DNA from: Chania multitudinisentens RB-25
Lineage (GTDB): Bacteria; Pseudomonadota; Gammaproteobacteria; Enterobacterales; Enterobacteriaceae
Assembly: GCF_000520015.2 (NCBI RefSeq)
Contig: NZ_CP007044.2
Location: 1,054,001 to 1,118,000, forward strand
Length of the DNA stretch: 64,000 nt
Direction of reading: 5' to 3'
Part shown: positions 1 through 11,946 of the stretch, piece after piece
How the letters are laid out: each line of letters opens with the position of its first letter
Position numbering within the stretch: the first letter of the stretch is position 1
Translations under genes and position numbers: made by a program
Notes under the pieces: generated by a model
Told to the model about the DNA's origin: nothing
The model's input: only the letters and a program-made list of their open reading frames with translations
Databases searched by the model: none

Positions 1-234
1 TATTTACGCCATCACTTTATCGCTGCTTTGTTGAAGACAGGTTTACGAATGCAAGCAGTAGAGGAGATTAAAGCCTACTGGGGAAAAATGGTGGAATATG
101 GCGCAGATACGTTTTGGGAATTATTTGATCCCGAACGACCTGATTTCTCTCCTTATGGCAGTAAAATTATCAATAGCTATTGCCATGCATGGAGTTGTAC
201 CCCGGCCTGGTTTATTCGCCAGTACGGACTTTAA
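1..234 (+). CDS. alpha-L-rhamnosidase, C-terminal fragment (5' end outside window)
   Basis: The reading frame is open from the first base and ends at 232-234, so only about the last 77 residues are seen. They contain the family pattern YWGKMVEYGADTFWELFDP followed by SYCHAWSCTPAWFI, typical of the catalytic/C-terminal part of Bac_rhamnosid (GH78) enzymes, which remove terminal L-rhamnose from glycosides. The glutamate of TFWE is in the conserved strand. It lies 27 bp upstream of a sugar symporter and a porin on the same strand, and close to the rha regulon, which fits rhamnoside breakdown. Subcellular location cannot be judged without the N terminus. Family call is good; substrate is inferred. 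Confidence 0.8.
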   Translation, partial: YLRHHFIAALLKTGLRMQAVEEIKAYWGKMVEYGADTFWELFDPERPDFSPYGSKIINSYCHAWSCTPAWFIRQYGL

Positions 235-261
235 AAACTCAATAATAAAAGTGAGTAATAA

Positions 262-1641
262 ATGGCTGAGTCAACATTAAATATATGGCGGCAGCGGGTT
301 GGTTATGGTATTGCCGACCTATCCTGTAATTTGGTCTGGCAGTTAATCTCATTATATCTCATGTTTTTTTATACTGATGTCATGGGGCTTCCTGCTTATT
401 ACGTCGGTATTATGTTTCTGGTTACAAGGCTCGTGGATGGTGTGGCTGATGTTCTCATGGGGCTGGTTATTGACAACACATCTACTCGTTGGGGGCGTTG
501 TCGCCCGTGGCTGCTTATTGGAGCCGTTCCATTCGGGGTGTTGTGTGTCCTGGTTTTCTATGTGCCGGATTTTTCAACCACCGGTAGACTTATCTATGCT
601 TTTGTTACCTATCTGTGCTTGTCGTTTCTTTATACAATTGTAAATATCCCATTTTGTGCGATGTTACCGTTTCTGACCGCTGATTCCCAAGAGCGGACAA
701 CGCTTTCATCCGTGCGTATTTTGCTTGGTTCATTAGGTGCAACTATTGTTGCCGTTGCGACACTACCATTAGTCGCATCTTTAGGTAATGGTAACCAAAG
801 CCAGGGTTTTCTTTATACAGCCATTGTTTTTGGTGTTATTGCGACGTTCTTTCTGCTGGTCAGTTTCAGTAATGTGAAAGAAAAAATTACGGTAACTCAG
901 GAGCGTATGACGCTTGCCCGAGCATGGCGAGGGCTTAAATCGAATACTCCATGGAAAGTATTCGCTTTCAACATTTTTCTAATGTGGGGGGCTTTCTTCT
1001 TTCAAACGGGCGCACTGGTATACTTTTTCCATTATTATGTAGGAAGCACTGAACTCACTGCAATCATCGCAGGCATTACTACATTTGTTCCTTTATTGGG
1101 TACGTTGACCGTTCCATTCCTGGCTAGCCGTATGAAGAAACGACAGGTTTATCTTGTCGCAAGCGGTATTAATCTGGCTGGTATGGCTGTCATGATTTTA
1201 TCAGAGGTTAATCATTATGGATTAATTGCCGGAGCAGTTATTTTATCTATTGGTGCAGGCCAACGTTTAGCTATTTATTTTTCTATGCAGGCAGACCCTG
1301 TCGATTATGGCGTATGGAAAACGGGTATTAATACAGCTGGAATATTGACGTCAATTAACGGATTTTTGGGTAAGGTGGCAATGGCTGGTGCAGGAGCAAT
1401 TACAGGATTTTTACTCTCATCGGGGGGGTATATGGCTAATGCAGCGCAAACTCCTGAAGCACTTTTTGCAATTAAATCATGTTATCTCTATATCCCAACA
1501 GGGTTGATTATTGCATCTATGCTCTGGATTGGAAAGTTTTATAAGCTCGATGATGATTATTCATTAATACGCGATGAGCTTGATGTCGAGAGTCATAGCA
1601 AAAAGAATAAAAGTGATATTAGTAAAACAGCTACTATTTGA
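262..1641 (+). CDS. GPH-family (MelB/YicJ-type) sugar:cation symporter
   Basis: A 459-residue inner-membrane protein with about 12 hydrophobic segments. It has the glycoside-pentoside-hexuronide family marks: RLVDGVADVLMG in the TM2 region, GRCRPWLLIG in the first cytoplasmic loop, and DPVDYGVWKTG in the second half. These transporters take up sugars or glycosides with Na+ or H+. It lies between a rhamnosidase and a LamB-type porin (24 bp to the porin), so a rhamnoside or rhamnose-containing oligosaccharide is the likely substrate; this is inference from context. Length is normal for the family and the ATG at 262 is the only sensible start. The C-terminal tail (HSKKNKSDISKTATI) is polar and cytoplasmic. 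Confidence 0.85.
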   Translation: MAESTLNIWRQRVGYGIADLSCNLVWQLISLYLMFFYTDVMGLPAYYVGIMFLVTRLVDGVADVLMGLVIDNTSTRWGRCRPWLLIGAVPFGVLCVLVFYVPDFSTTGRLIYAFVTYLCLSFLYTIVNIPFCAMLPFLTADSQERTTLSSVRILLGSLGATIVAVATLPLVASLGNGNQSQGFLYTAIVFGVIATFFLLVSFSNVKEKITVTQERMTLARAWRGLKSNTPWKVFAFNIFLMWGAFFFQTGALVYFFHYYVGSTELTAIIAGITTFVPLLGTLTVPFLASRMKKRQVYLVASGINLAGMAVMILSEVNHYGLIAGAVILSIGAGQRLAIYFSMQADPVDYGVWKTGINTAGILTSINGFLGKVAMAGAGAITGFLLSSGGYMANAAQTPEALFAIKSCYLYIPTGLIIASMLWIGKFYKLDDDYSLIRDELDVESHSKKNKSDISKTATI

Positions 1642-1647
1642 CAATAA

Positions 1648-3228
<1,581 letters not shown>

Positions 3229-3262
3229 GAGGACGTAGGCAGATCGGTAAATTATCGTTCTT

Positions 3263-3303
3263 ACATCACCGATAGTCTCTTCTACTTCGGTGATGTTGTT
3301 TCT
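3263..3303 (+). terminator. probable terminator after the porin gene
   Basis: Nine-base arms ACATCACCG and CGGTGATGT (3263-3271 and 3288-3296) with a 16-nt loop are followed by TGTTTCT. The T tract is short, so strength is uncertain. Confidence 0.5.
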
Positions 3304-3330
3304 CCCTGCAAGATCTGATCGTTTCAAACA

Positions 3331-3356
3331 CGGCGGTGGGATTTAACCCGCCGCCG
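3331..3356 (-). terminator. terminator of the rhaBAD-fucO-rhaM operon
   Basis: Read on the minus strand, CGGCGGCGGG pairs with CCCACCGCCG around a six-base loop, then TGTTTG. It lies 5 bp past the rhaM stop codon. The stem has one mismatch and the T tract is weak. Confidence 0.5.
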
Positions 3357-3361
3357 TATCG

Positions 3362-3676
3362 TTATTCCAAATAGAACACTTCACGCAGCGTTGAGCTAAC
3401 CGGGCTATTGTCCGGGTTGCTTGGCATAATATCGCCCATAAAACGCCACCAGCGTTGGCACACAGCGGTATTGGCTACGGCGTTCCAGCGCTCTTCCGAC
3501 TCGATCTCCACATAGCCAAACAGCAGGTTGCGTGCTTCGTCCAGAAAGATGGAATAGTGGTGCGCTCCGTGGTCTTTCAGCACCTGTGCCAGCTCTGGCC
3601 AGATCGGACTATGGCGCTGTTGATATTCCGCATGAGCATCTGGGTTAACCTGCATTACAAAAGCTTTACGGATCAT
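3362..3676 (-). CDS. rhaM: L-rhamnose mutarotase RhaM
   Basis: 104 residues, the normal length of RhaM (YiiL). It interconverts alpha and beta anomers of L-rhamnose in the cytoplasm, supplying the anomer used by RhaA. Family features are [22 protein letters not shown] at the N terminus with the active-site histidine in RHSPIWPEL, the HHYSIFLD strand, and the tryptophan pair CQRWWRFM near the C terminus. It is the last gene of the operon, 16 bp after fucO, with an AGAGGAAA ribosome site. In E. coli rhaM sits apart from fucO, so the joint placement here is a lineage difference. Confidence 0.93.
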   Translation of the reverse strand: MIRKAFVMQVNPDAHAEYQQRHSPIWPELAQVLKDHGAHHYSIFLDEARNLLFGYVEIESEERWNAVANTAVCQRWWRFMGDIMPSNPDNSPVSSTLREVFYLE

Positions 3677-3692
3677 GAGGTTTCCTCTGTTA

Positions 3693-4841
3693 TTACAACG
3701 CCGCTAAATACAGCGCACGCACCTGTTCACGATCGGCCGGGCGTGGGTTACAAGGGGCACAAGGATCTGCCAGCGCTTTATCCAGCCAGTGCTCAATATC
3801 GGCCTCTTTGATACCGAGCGCTGAGAAACCGGCTGGTATCCCCACGCGCAGCGAAAGCGCACGAAGGGCGGCGATCGCCTGATGGCTGGCCTGATCGTCA
3901 TCCATTCCCTGAGTATTCACGCCCAACGCTTGGGCGATACGGGCAAAACGTACCACGGCATTGGGGCGGTTAAACGCCTCAATCACCGGTAACAAGATGG
4001 CATTACACACGCCGTGCGGCAGATTGTGGGTGGCACCGGGTTGGTGGGCCAGCGCATGTACCAGGCCAAGCCCGGCACTGTTGAACGCCATGCCTGCCAG
4101 ATATTGACCATACGCCATCATTTCCCGCGCTTGCAGGTTTTTACCGTCATCTACCGCCGTGGGCAGCCAGATGTTGATTAGCCGAATTGCTTCCAGAGCC
4201 GAGTGATCGGTCAGTGGGTGTGCTCCTACAGAAACATAGGCTTCTATTGCGTGCGTGAGCGCATCCATACCGGTGGCGGCGGTTACGCTGGCGGGAATAT
4301 TCAGCATCACGGCCGGATCGTCCACGGCAATATCGGGAATGAGGTTGGTGTCGATAATCACTTCTTTGACGTGGCGCTGGTTGTTGATGATCACCGCATT
4401 GCTGGTCATCTCGGCTGCGGTGCCCGCGGTAGTGTTGATGGCGACCAACGGTACACCGGCATGTTTGACCTTGCCTACGCCGGAATAGGCGGTGGAAGGG
4501 CCTGGGTTGCCGGTGAGGATTTTGATTGCTTTGGCTGTGTCGATCGGGCTGCCGCCGCCGAAGGCAATCAGGTAGTCACACTGGTGCTGCTTGAACGCTT
4601 GCCAACCTTTTTGCACCAGTTCTTCGGTCGGATTGGGGAACACTTCACTGAACATCGCGTAGGGCAGCGCTTGTTGTTGCAGAGCGTTGAACAGCCCTTC
4701 CAACAGGCCAAACTCAACCAGTTGACCGTCGGTGACGATCAGCGCTTTGCCCCATTGTTTTTGCGTCAGCAGTTTAACCATATCCTCAATGGCGCCACTG
4801 CCGTGCAAACTGATTTTTGGTAATGCCAGCATGAAACTCAT
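3693..4841 (-). CDS. fucO: lactaldehyde reductase (iron-dependent 1,2-propanediol dehydrogenase) FucO/RhaO
   Basis: A group III Fe-dependent alcohol dehydrogenase of 382 residues that reduces L-lactaldehyde, a product of RhaD, to L-1,2-propanediol with NADH. It shows the nucleotide motif [11 protein letters not shown] near residue 95, and the metal-ligand region [13 protein letters not shown] plus [19 protein letters not shown]. The start at 4841 ([10 protein letters not shown]) matches the E. coli length and has AGGAG 8 bp upstream; an upstream in-frame ATG at 4940 would run into an ERIC repeat and is rejected. Position inside the rha operon ties it to rhamnose rather than fucose catabolism. 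Confidence 0.92.
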   Translation of the reverse strand: MSFMLALPKISLHGSGAIEDMVKLLTQKQWGKALIVTDGQLVEFGLLEGLFNALQQQALPYAMFSEVFPNPTEELVQKGWQAFKQHQCDYLIAFGGGSPIDTAKAIKILTGNPGPSTAYSGVGKVKHAGVPLVAINTTAGTAAEMTSNAVIINNQRHVKEVIIDTNLIPDIAVDDPAVMLNIPASVTAATGMDALTHAIEAYVSVGAHPLTDHSALEAIRLINIWLPTAVDDGKNLQAREMMAYGQYLAGMAFNSAGLGLVHALAHQPGATHNLPHGVCNAILLPVIEAFNRPNAVVRFARIAQALGVNTQGMDDDQASHQAIAALRALSLRVGIPAGFSALGIKEADIEHWLDKALADPCAPCNPRPADREQVRALYLAAL

Positions 4842-4882
4842 ATGTATTACTCCTGAAGTAATAACGCGTTGTGATGCGCCCA

Positions 4883-5006
4883 TATCCCCTTCATCTTTCA
4901 AGCTACAGCATTGTTGGCTGCGTACATGTCCCCCAGTCACTTGGTTAGCTAAGCCCCTGGGGCTCCATGTTCTTGCCGCCTAGCTGTAACTTGAAAGCTA
5001 TCGGGG
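4883..5006. repeat. ERIC element between rhaD and fucO
   Basis: About 124 bp, imperfectly palindromic, with ends TATCCCCTTCATCTTTCAAG and CTTGAAAGCTATCGGGG and an internal CCCCAGTCACTT block that matches the ERIC core (reverse of AAGTAAGTGACTGGGG, here shortened). It fills the whole gap inside the rha operon and directly abuts the rhaD stop codon. Confidence 0.85.
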
Positions 5007-5831
5007 CTAATCCTTGAGTGCCGCCGCCAGCGGCGTGACGCCAAAGCGTTGGGCCAGCGCGGTTAACTGACTGCCAGAAATGGTCTGCTTCTTGCCGCCC
5101 ATCGACAGCACTTTCACCATGATTTCGGCAGACTTCTCTGCGGTATCGATCAGGCCGAAAGCGTCATCCAGCGTGGGGCCGGTACCGAAGATGCCGTGGA
5201 ACGGCCACAGTACCAGGCTGTGCGCCTGCATCTGCTCAGCGGTCTGAGTGCCGATCCCGTCGGTGCCCGGCACCATCCAGGGCACGATGCCGATGCCGTC
5301 TGGGAACACCACCAGGCATTCGGTACTGCCTTCCCACAACAGCCGGGTGAAGCGGGCATTATCCAGTTCCTGCACAAAGCTCAGTGCGATCAGGTTGGTG
5401 GCGTGGCAGTGCATGATGACGCGGTCGCTGCCGCCGCTGACCCGCATACGCACGATGTGCGATTGGAAGTGGGCCGCCAGTTCCGAGGTTGGCAGGCCGC
5501 CTTGCGAAAGCCCCCAGTGGATGTGATAAGCGGTGCCATTATGGTTCAGTTGCAGTAGCACCAGATTTTCTTCCGGGGCCAGCTGCACATTGCGGAAGAA
5601 CTTGCCGGAGCCGGTGACCAGGAACCAGCAATTGGCCAGTTCGCTGGCCGGTTGCGTCAGTTCTACGCAGCGCGGCTGGGCGACGAAATCGTTACGGAAG
5701 GGTTCAACGTCGTCCGCCGTCAGCCGCAGGCTGATATTGCCGCCGTTGCGTTCATCCCAGCCTTTGAGCCACATATCGCTGGTGGCCTTGATCATGCCCT
5801 GGATAAACCAGGAGGAAAGTAGCTGTTGCAT
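5007..5831 (-). CDS. rhaD: rhamnulose-1-phosphate aldolase RhaD
   Basis: 274 residues, the E. coli length. A zinc class II aldolase that cleaves L-rhamnulose 1-phosphate to dihydroxyacetone phosphate and L-lactaldehyde. Zinc ligands are visible as the HxH of [13 protein letters not shown] and the histidine of [11 protein letters not shown]; the N terminus has the [18 protein letters not shown] pattern of the AraD/RhaD fold. It starts 12 bp after rhaA with an AAGGA site and is the third gene of the operon. An ERIC repeat separates it from fucO. Confidence 0.96.
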   Translation of the reverse strand: MQQLLSSWFIQGMIKATSDMWLKGWDERNGGNISLRLTADDVEPFRNDFVAQPRCVELTQPASELANCWFLVTGSGKFFRNVQLAPEENLVLLQLNHNGTAYHIHWGLSQGGLPTSELAAHFQSHIVRMRVSGGSDRVIMHCHATNLIALSFVQELDNARFTRLLWEGSTECLVVFPDGIGIVPWMVPGTDGIGTQTAEQMQAHSLVLWPFHGIFGTGPTLDDAFGLIDTAEKSAEIMVKVLSMGGKKQTISGSQLTALAQRFGVTPLAAALKD

Positions 5832-5843
5832 TACGCGGTATCC

Positions 5844-7100
5844 TTAACGTTGGCTGAGAATCTGTTGTTCGTAGCTGCGCACGTTGTCGAGCCAACTGGC
5901 ATCGGCCGGCACATCGTTGCGCTGGCAGTAGGTTTCCCACACGGCTTGCCATGGCAGACATTTCTGTTCTTCCAATAGGGCCAGGCGTGCGGTGTAATCA
6001 CCGCGTTGTTCGATCTGCCGCAGCATCGCGGTTGGTTCAAGCAGGGCGCGCAGCAGCGCTTTTTTCATGTTGCGGGTGCCGATCACCCAGGCGGCGATGC
6101 GGTTGATTGAGGCGTCGAAGAAGTCCAGGCCGATATGCACACGGTTGAACAGCTTGTGGCGCACGATCTCACTGGCGATGGCCTGGGTTTCGTCATCCAG
6201 CAGCACCACGTGATCGCTGTCCCAGCGCACCGGGCGGCTGACGTGCAGCAACAGGCGTGGTACATACAGCATGGCGCTGGAGATTTTGTCGGAAATCACT
6301 TCGGTAGGGTGGAAATGCCCGGCGTCCAGGCACAGGGCGGTCTGGCGGCTGGTGGCGTAGCCGAGATAGAACTCATTGGAGCCCACGGTGTAGCTCTCTG
6401 CACCGATGCCAAACAGCTTGCTTTCCACGGCGTCAATATGGTGAGCCGGGTTGAGCTTTTCAGCGATCACTTCATCCAGTGCGCTCAGCAAACGCTGGCG
6501 CGGAGCCAAGCGATCGATTGGCGTGTCTTTCATACCATCCGGTATCCAGATATTCATCACCGAAGGCGTGCCGAGCTGTTCGCCGAAATAGGCAGAAACC
6601 CGGCGGCTGGCCTGGCAGTGCTCAATCCAGAATTGGCGGATTTCAGGATCGGCGTGCGACAGAGTAAAGCCATCCGCGCTCAGCGGGTGTGAGAAACACG
6701 AAGGGTTGAAATCCAGGCCCAGGCGGTGCTGTTTTGCCCATTCCACCCAGTTTTTGAAATGGCATGGCTCAATCTTATTACGTGCCACCGGGGTAGCAGA
6801 TTCGAGATAAATCGCGTGCAGGTTCAGGCGTTTCGGGCCAGGGATCAGCGCCAGTGCTTGCTCCAGATCGGCGCGCAATTCTTGGGCATTACGCGCTTTA
6901 CCGGGGTAGTTGCCGGTTGCCTGAATGCCACCGGTCAGCGAACCTTCCGGGTTTTCAAAACCGGCCACGTCATCACCCTGCCAGCAGTGCATAGAGACTG
7001 GCAGCGTATCCATCGCCTGAATAGCGGCCTCAACGTCAACGCCAACGGCGGCAAAGCGCTGTTTTGCCAGTTCCCAGGCTTGTTCAATCGAGCTTTTCAT
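5844..7100 (-). CDS. rhaA: L-rhamnose isomerase RhaA
   Basis: 418 residues (E. coli 419). It converts L-rhamnose to L-rhamnulose with Mn2+/Zn2+ in a TIM barrel. Conserved metal-site segments are seen: [46 protein letters not shown] and [14 protein letters not shown]. The ATG at 7100 is preferred over a TTG at 7106 because AAGGA lies 9 nt upstream of the ATG but only 3 nt from the TTG. The ATG overlaps the rhaB stop as ATGA, which suggests translational coupling. Confidence 0.96.
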   Translation of the reverse strand: MKSSIEQAWELAKQRFAAVGVDVEAAIQAMDTLPVSMHCWQGDDVAGFENPEGSLTGGIQATGNYPGKARNAQELRADLEQALALIPGPKRLNLHAIYLESATPVARNKIEPCHFKNWVEWAKQHRLGLDFNPSCFSHPLSADGFTLSHADPEIRQFWIEHCQASRRVSAYFGEQLGTPSVMNIWIPDGMKDTPIDRLAPRQRLLSALDEVIAEKLNPAHHIDAVESKLFGIGAESYTVGSNEFYLGYATSRQTALCLDAGHFHPTEVISDKISSAMLYVPRLLLHVSRPVRWDSDHVVLLDDETQAIASEIVRHKLFNRVHIGLDFFDASINRIAAWVIGTRNMKKALLRALLEPTAMLRQIEQRGDYTARLALLEEQKCLPWQAVWETYCQRNDVPADASWLDNVRSYEQQILSQR

Positions 7101-8566
7101 AGACAAAGTTCCTTAGGTAATTGACTCAGCGACTGAAATTGCGGCCAGTGGGCGGCAAAATCGGGATTGTCGCGAGGGGTGAAATGTTGCAATGGGAAAT
7201 TCTGCGCCACGATGCGGCGGAATTGCCCGATATCGGTGACGGCATCCAAGGCCATCAACTGGCAACCGACGTTGCCTAGCGTGGAAGCTTCGATTGGCCC
7301 GGCGCTGATGGTTAACCCACAGGCATCGGCACACAATTGATTGAGGAAATGGTTTTGGCTGCCGCCGCCAACGATATGTAGATGGCTTAGCGGGCGACCA
7401 TGCAAGGTTGCCAGCTCTTGTGCCACTTGGCGGTAGAGCATGGCCAGGCTGTCGAAGATGCAGCGTACCAGCTGGGCCGGGGTTTCCGGCACTGGCATGC
7501 CATGCTCACGGCAATAAGCCTGAATGGTTTGGCACATGTTGGCCGGGTTGATAAAGCGCTCGTCATTGGGGTTTACCAGTGAGCGGCAGGCGGGTTGTTG
7601 CGCTGCCTGGGCGATCAACGCCGGTAAATCGCTGATATTCAGTTCTTGAGCTGCGCGTTGCAGCAGCCACAGACCCATGATGTTTTTCAGCACCCGATAA
7701 CCGGTGGCGCCGCCCTCGTTGGTGATATTGGCCGCTAGCGAACGGGAGTTAACAATTGGCACCGGGCTTTCAATGCCCATCAGCGACCAGGTTCCAGAGC
7801 TGAGGTAGGCGGCATCGGCATCCTGCAACGGCGTGGCAAGCACTGCGCTGGCGGTATCGTGGGTAGCCACGGCGATCACCGGCACTTGCTGGCCGCTGGC
7901 GCTGCTCCAATACCCCACGCGGTTGCCGGGCGGGGTTGGCTTACCGAACCAGTGTGCTGGTACGCCTGCCCAAGCAAGCAATTCTGTATCCCATTGGTCA
8001 CTCTCGATGTTCAGTAATTGGGTGGTACTGGCGTTGGTGTATTCCCAGTTCAGTTGCCCGGTTAGCCGGAAGTGCAGGTAGTCTGGGATCAGCAGCAGGT
8101 GAGCTACGCGTGCCACCAGTTCAGGCTGCTGTTCGCGCAAGGCCCGCAATTGATACAGGGTATTGAAGGGTAAAAACTGAATGCCGGTGCGCTGATAGAT
8201 ATTGCTTCGCCCCAGCGTGCGTTGAGCTTGCGCCATCATGCCCTGCGTGCGGATATCGCGGTAAGCAACTGCCTGGCCGACACGCTCACCCTGCGCATCC
8301 AACAGCACAAAATCCACCCCCCAGGTGTCGATGCCGATACTGTCAAGCGGGATACCTTGCTCATCAAGCTGGTCAAGCGCCTGGCGGATGTGGTGTTCCA
8401 GCGCGTCCAGATCCCAGCAATCCTGTCCATCCCGCCGTTGTAAACGGTTGGTAAAACGGCTGATTTCGCGTAGCTGGAGTTTTTGTTGCTCTGGTTGATA
8501 GCTGGCCAACATCACGCGCCCGCTAGAGGCACCCAGATCGATGGCAGCGATATTGCGTATGGTCAT
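7097..8566 (-). CDS. rhaB: rhamnulokinase RhaB
   Basis: 489 residues, FGGY carbohydrate kinase family. It phosphorylates L-rhamnulose with ATP. The N-terminal phosphate loop [14 protein letters not shown], the sugar-site segment [12 protein letters not shown], the GTWSLMGIE motif and the adenosine motif [12 protein letters not shown] are all present. It is the first gene of rhaBAD-fucO-rhaM and is transcribed away from rhaSR; by analogy it should be activated by RhaS with CRP. Start context has only a weak ribosome site. Confidence 0.96.
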   Translation of the reverse strand: MTIRNIAAIDLGASSGRVMLASYQPEQQKLQLREISRFTNRLQRRDGQDCWDLDALEHHIRQALDQLDEQGIPLDSIGIDTWGVDFVLLDAQGERVGQAVAYRDIRTQGMMAQAQRTLGRSNIYQRTGIQFLPFNTLYQLRALREQQPELVARVAHLLLIPDYLHFRLTGQLNWEYTNASTTQLLNIESDQWDTELLAWAGVPAHWFGKPTPPGNRVGYWSSASGQQVPVIAVATHDTASAVLATPLQDADAAYLSSGTWSLMGIESPVPIVNSRSLAANITNEGGATGYRVLKNIMGLWLLQRAAQELNISDLPALIAQAAQQPACRSLVNPNDERFINPANMCQTIQAYCREHGMPVPETPAQLVRCIFDSLAMLYRQVAQELATLHGRPLSHLHIVGGGSQNHFLNQLCADACGLTISAGPIEASTLGNVGCQLMALDAVTDIGQFRRIVAQNFPLQHFTPRDNPDFAAHWPQFQSLSQLPKELCL

Positions 8567-8888
8567 GAGAGAAAGCCCATTGTTACTTGATGACGGGCAG
8601 TGTAGGAAGTTGCTGGTAGCGAAGCCTTCTCGCTACTGCCAATGCCGAGAGTGGGTTGGCAAAATGGCAAAGGTAAAGGTGAAGCAGTTCACAGTTTGTC
8701 ATTCAGCCCGGTTTGCTGTGGGTTGTGACCTTGTACGCATTTCTCAACATTGCTGCTGCTTTCTTAAAAAATGTGCAGACTTAGCGTGTTTTTCGGTCAA
8801 AATATTAAGGTTTCATTGAGGTCGCATCTCTTACTATCGTTAACCGACGTTGCGCGGTAATCCCGCCGCGCCAAGGAACGGGGGTAAG
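8567..8888. promoter_or_regulatory. rhaB-rhaS divergent regulatory region
   Basis: A 322-bp gap between divergent rhaB and rhaS. By analogy with E. coli it should hold RhaS and RhaR half-sites and CRP sites for both operons. A CRP-like sequence TGTGA-N6-ACGCA is at 8724-8739 (only the left half is good). I could not assign RhaS half-sites by eye. Confidence 0.45.
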
Positions 8889-9710
8889 ATGAAGCTATTA
8901 CACAGTAGTGATTTTTTCCCTTCCCGCAGTGCATCCGTGGTGATTGAACCTCGTGAACCGCAGCAGGCTTTTCCAGAGCATCATCATGATTTTTACGAAA
9001 TTGTGATTGTTGAGCAGGGAGCCGGTGTTCATGTTTTCAATGGCAATCCTTATACTCTTAACAGTGGCTGCGTCTGTTTTGTACGCGATCACGATCGTCA
9101 TCTGTTTGAGCAGACAGATGGCTTAATCCTGACCAATATTCTGTTCCGTACCCCAGGTACATTCCGCTTTGTGTCCGGTGTGGAACAGTTCCTGCCCCGC
9201 GAGCGCGATGGTATTTATCCCGCGCACTGGCGTATCAACCATCAGGTGCTGCAACAGGTCAAACAGTTGATTGCACTGCTGATGAGCGCGCCGACAGGCG
9301 ACCAGCCGGAAGATATTGCGCTGCATGAAAGCTGGTTTATGCAACTGTTGGTACAGCTGTGGCGCGGGTGCATGGCCCGACAGGGTGACGATCAGGAAGG
9401 GCGTTTGCACCAACTGTTGGACTGGTTGCAAAACCATTACGCCGAACAGGTTGAGTGGTCGGAATTGGCGGAACGTTTTGCCATACCATTGCGCACACTG
9501 CATCGGCAATTAAAGAGCCACACCAATATGACGCCGCAGCGTTACCTGACCCACCTGCGCCTGTTGCAGGCACGCCATATGCTGTGCCATAGCGACAGCA
9601 GTATTACCGATATCGCGTTTCGCTGTGGCTTTGGTGACAGCAACCATTTCTCAACCTTGTTCAAGCGCGAGTTTACCTGTCCACCCCGTGCGCTACGGGG
9701 CTCACGCTAG
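8889..9710 (+). CDS. rhaS: L-rhamnose operon activator RhaS (AraC family)
   Basis: 273 residues from the ATG at 8889 ([13 protein letters not shown]), which aligns with the E. coli protein and has GGGGTAAG upstream; an upstream ATG at 8850 adds 13 non-family residues. The N-terminal cupin binds L-rhamnose ([18 protein letters not shown]), and the C-terminal two-HTH AraC domain is seen around residues 175-270 ([42 protein letters not shown]). It should activate rhaBAD and rhaT. Next gene rhaR is 83 bp downstream on the same strand. Confidence 0.94.
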   Translation: MKLLHSSDFFPSRSASVVIEPREPQQAFPEHHHDFYEIVIVEQGAGVHVFNGNPYTLNSGCVCFVRDHDRHLFEQTDGLILTNILFRTPGTFRFVSGVEQFLPRERDGIYPAHWRINHQVLQQVKQLIALLMSAPTGDQPEDIALHESWFMQLLVQLWRGCMARQGDDQEGRLHQLLDWLQNHYAEQVEWSELAERFAIPLRTLHRQLKSHTNMTPQRYLTHLRLLQARHMLCHSDSSITDIAFRCGFGDSNHFSTLFKREFTCPPRALRGSR

Positions 9711-9793
9711 AGCGTGAAATAGCGGCCACATCAATTTTTCTCGGTTCAGGTTCGGTAATAATATCCAATGGTGACGAATAAAAAGGTATGCAG

Positions 9794-10651
9794 ATGAGGG
9801 ATACATTACTGTTGGAGAGCCGTGACTATCTGCCTTCTGAGCAGATGCCGGTTGCGGTGGCGGAACGTTATCCCCAAGAGGGATTTGCCACACATACTCA
9901 CCAGTTTTGCGAGATCGTGATCGTCTGGCGCGGTAATGGCCTGCACGTGCTGAACGATCGCCCTTACCGTATTACCTGTGGGGATCTTTTTTATGTGCGC
10001 GCCAGCGATTGCCACAGCTATGAATCGGTGCACGATCTGGTGTTGGATAACATCATTTACTGCCCTGAACGCCTGCGGTTGGGTGCTCAGTGGGAAAGCT
10101 TGTTGCCGCCGTTTGCTGCCTCGGATGAGCGTTACTGGCGGCTATCCACGCAGGGAATGGCGCAGGCGCGGCCCATCATCGCCAAGCTTTCGCAAGAGAG
10201 CCGCAAAACTGATTCGTTGTCACTGCAACTGACAGAAGTATTGCTGCTGCAACTGGCGATCGTGCTGAAACGCCACCGCTATGCGGTGGATAAAGCGCAT
10301 ATGCTGCCGGATGGCGAACAGTTAGATTTGTTGATGGCGGCGCTGCAAAGCGGCATCGATGGGCCTTTTGAACTGGCAGTGTTTTGCCAGCAGCATCATC
10401 TGACGGAGCGCGCGCTGAAGCTGTTGTTCCGCCAGCAAACCGGCATGACCATCAACCACTATTTGCGGCAACTCCGGCTATGCCAGGCTAAACGCTTACT
10501 GCGCCGCAGAGAATTTCGCATCAGCGACATTGCGGCCCGCTGTGGGTTCGAAGACAGTAATTATTTTTCGGTGGTCTTTGCGCGTGAGGCTGGAATGACC
10601 CCACGCGAGTATCGTCAGCGGTTTGTGGCGGCGGAAGAGATCGGCCCTTAA
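9794..10651 (+). CDS. rhaR: rhaSR operon activator RhaR (AraC family)
   Basis: 285 residues. An N-terminal rhamnose-sensing cupin ([21 protein letters not shown]) is followed by AraC HTH helices ([32 protein letters not shown]). RhaR activates transcription of rhaSR. I chose the ATG at 9794 because AAGG lies 7 nt upstream; the ATG at 9788 touches that site. It overlaps the convergent rhaT by 4 bp, so no terminator separates them. Confidence 0.93.
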   Translation: MRDTLLLESRDYLPSEQMPVAVAERYPQEGFATHTHQFCEIVIVWRGNGLHVLNDRPYRITCGDLFYVRASDCHSYESVHDLVLDNIIYCPERLRLGAQWESLLPPFAASDERYWRLSTQGMAQARPIIAKLSQESRKTDSLSLQLTEVLLLQLAIVLKRHRYAVDKAHMLPDGEQLDLLMAALQSGIDGPFELAVFCQQHHLTERALKLLFRQQTGMTINHYLRQLRLCQAKRLLRRREFRISDIAARCGFEDSNYFSVVFAREAGMTPREYRQRFVAAEEIGP

Positions 10652-11682
10652 GACGCCATGCCCATCCCCACAATGTTGGCCGCCAGAATGATCACCAGGC
10701 AGCCGATGCACAGAACGGCAACCGGTTTTCTGGTGCCGCATTTCCACTCTTTTAGCAGCAGCCCAACGATACCGCCGCACAGCACGTAGAAACTCATGTG
10801 CAGCATCCAGCTCATGTAATCGTATTGTGCTGGGATCTTGGCGTGGCCCCAGGCGTAGAAGAAAAATTGCAGATACCACATCAGGCCAGCCAACATAGAG
10901 AACAGCACGTTGATCACCAGCAGCCGTTTCGGCAACGAGAAATCTGCTTTGACCGACAGGTTCTTCAGGGTTGCCAGGCGGATAAAACAGTAACCCAGGT
11001 TAATCAGTGCGCCACCGCCCATAATCACCACGTAGCTCGGCAAAGCGACGTACAGCGGATCGAGGCCCAAGGCACCGGCCGCTTCGTGCATCGGTTTCGC
11101 GGCGTCCATGGCAAATGACATTCCGGCCGAGAAAATGCCGCACATCACGGCCAGTAACAGCCCTTTCTTCAGGTTGAACTCTTCGGCGCGGATGCCCATG
11201 GCACGCTCTTTCAGCAAACCCGCATAGCTGACGATCAATACACCGATCAGCGCAACCAAAACCCCTAGCAGTGACATACGGCCACCAGCGGTGCCAAACA
11301 GCAGTTCAAAACGGCCTTGCAGCAGCGGGGTCATCAGCGTACCGATGATCAGCGTGATGCCGATGGCGATACCAATCCCCATTGACATGCCGAGATAACG
11401 CATGGTCAGGCCGTAGTTGATATTACCTATGCCCCACATAGCACCAAACAGGAATACCGGCAGCAGCGTCGCGGCGTTGAAGGAGCCGTAGTACTGCCAA
11501 AAATCAGGCAGTAATACATAGCTGACAGCCCAGGGCAGAATCAACCAGGATACGAAGCCACCGATCGACCACATGGTTTCCCAGGACCAGTTTTTTACCT
11601 GTTTGAATGGAGCGTAGAAGCAGGCAGCGCTGGCTGCCCCGACCAGGTGCCAGAATATCCCTAGCATAATGGCGTTGTTCAT
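10648..11682 (-). CDS. rhaT: L-rhamnose-proton symporter RhaT
   Basis: 344 residues, identical in length to E. coli RhaT, with about ten membrane segments. The N terminus ([20 protein letters not shown], then [13 protein letters not shown]) is diagnostic. It imports L-rhamnose with H+ into the cytoplasm. The start at 11682 (MNNAIMLGI) has AAGGATAACAAG upstream; a longer frame to 11796 is not family-like. It is transcribed toward rhaR with 4 bp overlap. In E. coli sodA follows nearby; here trmL and cpx genes come next. Confidence 0.96.
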   Translation of the reverse strand: MNNAIMLGIFWHLVGAASAACFYAPFKQVKNWSWETMWSIGGFVSWLILPWAVSYVLLPDFWQYYGSFNAATLLPVFLFGAMWGIGNINYGLTMRYLGMSMGIGIAIGITLIIGTLMTPLLQGRFELLFGTAGGRMSLLGVLVALIGVLIVSYAGLLKERAMGIRAEEFNLKKGLLLAVMCGIFSAGMSFAMDAAKPMHEAAGALGLDPLYVALPSYVVIMGGGALINLGYCFIRLATLKNLSVKADFSLPKRLLVINVLFSMLAGLMWYLQFFFYAWGHAKIPAQYDYMSWMLHMSFYVLCGGIVGLLLKEWKCGTRKPVAVLCIGCLVIILAANIVGMGMAS

Positions 11683-11832
11683 CTTGTTATCCTTCGTTGT
11701 TATTGGCGCGGTAAGACTACGGATAAACAGGAAGTCTAAAGAGAGGTGGTAAAGGGAACCTTCGGATGGCTGCCGGATGATGAAAGAGCATGGCAAAATT
11801 CAGTGGGTGCGTATGCTGGCGATCACAGATTT

Positions 11833-11893
11833 ATGCCCTAAATAATTCGAGTCGCAGGAAAGCCAACGCACCTGCAACTTGAATAGAGCGAAA
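11833..11893. repeat. internally deleted ERIC element upstream of rhaT
   Basis: The two ERIC ends are joined: CCCTAAATAATTCGAGTCGC is followed after a few bases by AGCCAACGCACCTGCAACTT. The central ERIC core is missing, so only about 60 bp remain. Confidence 0.7.
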
Positions 11894-11946
11894 AGGATTC
11901 TAGGGCAATGCCTGTAAAACAGAGTATTACCTTGAGGCGGCAAGTT

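Noticed and set aside
4203..4823. 206-aa open frame on the plus strand opposite fucO
   Set aside because: It lies entirely antisense to a well-conserved enzyme gene, has no ribosome site and no family resemblance; a by-product of GC-rich codon use.
8724..8739. CRP site in the rhaB-rhaS gap
   Set aside because: Only one half matches the consensus, so it was left as a note rather than a separate feature.
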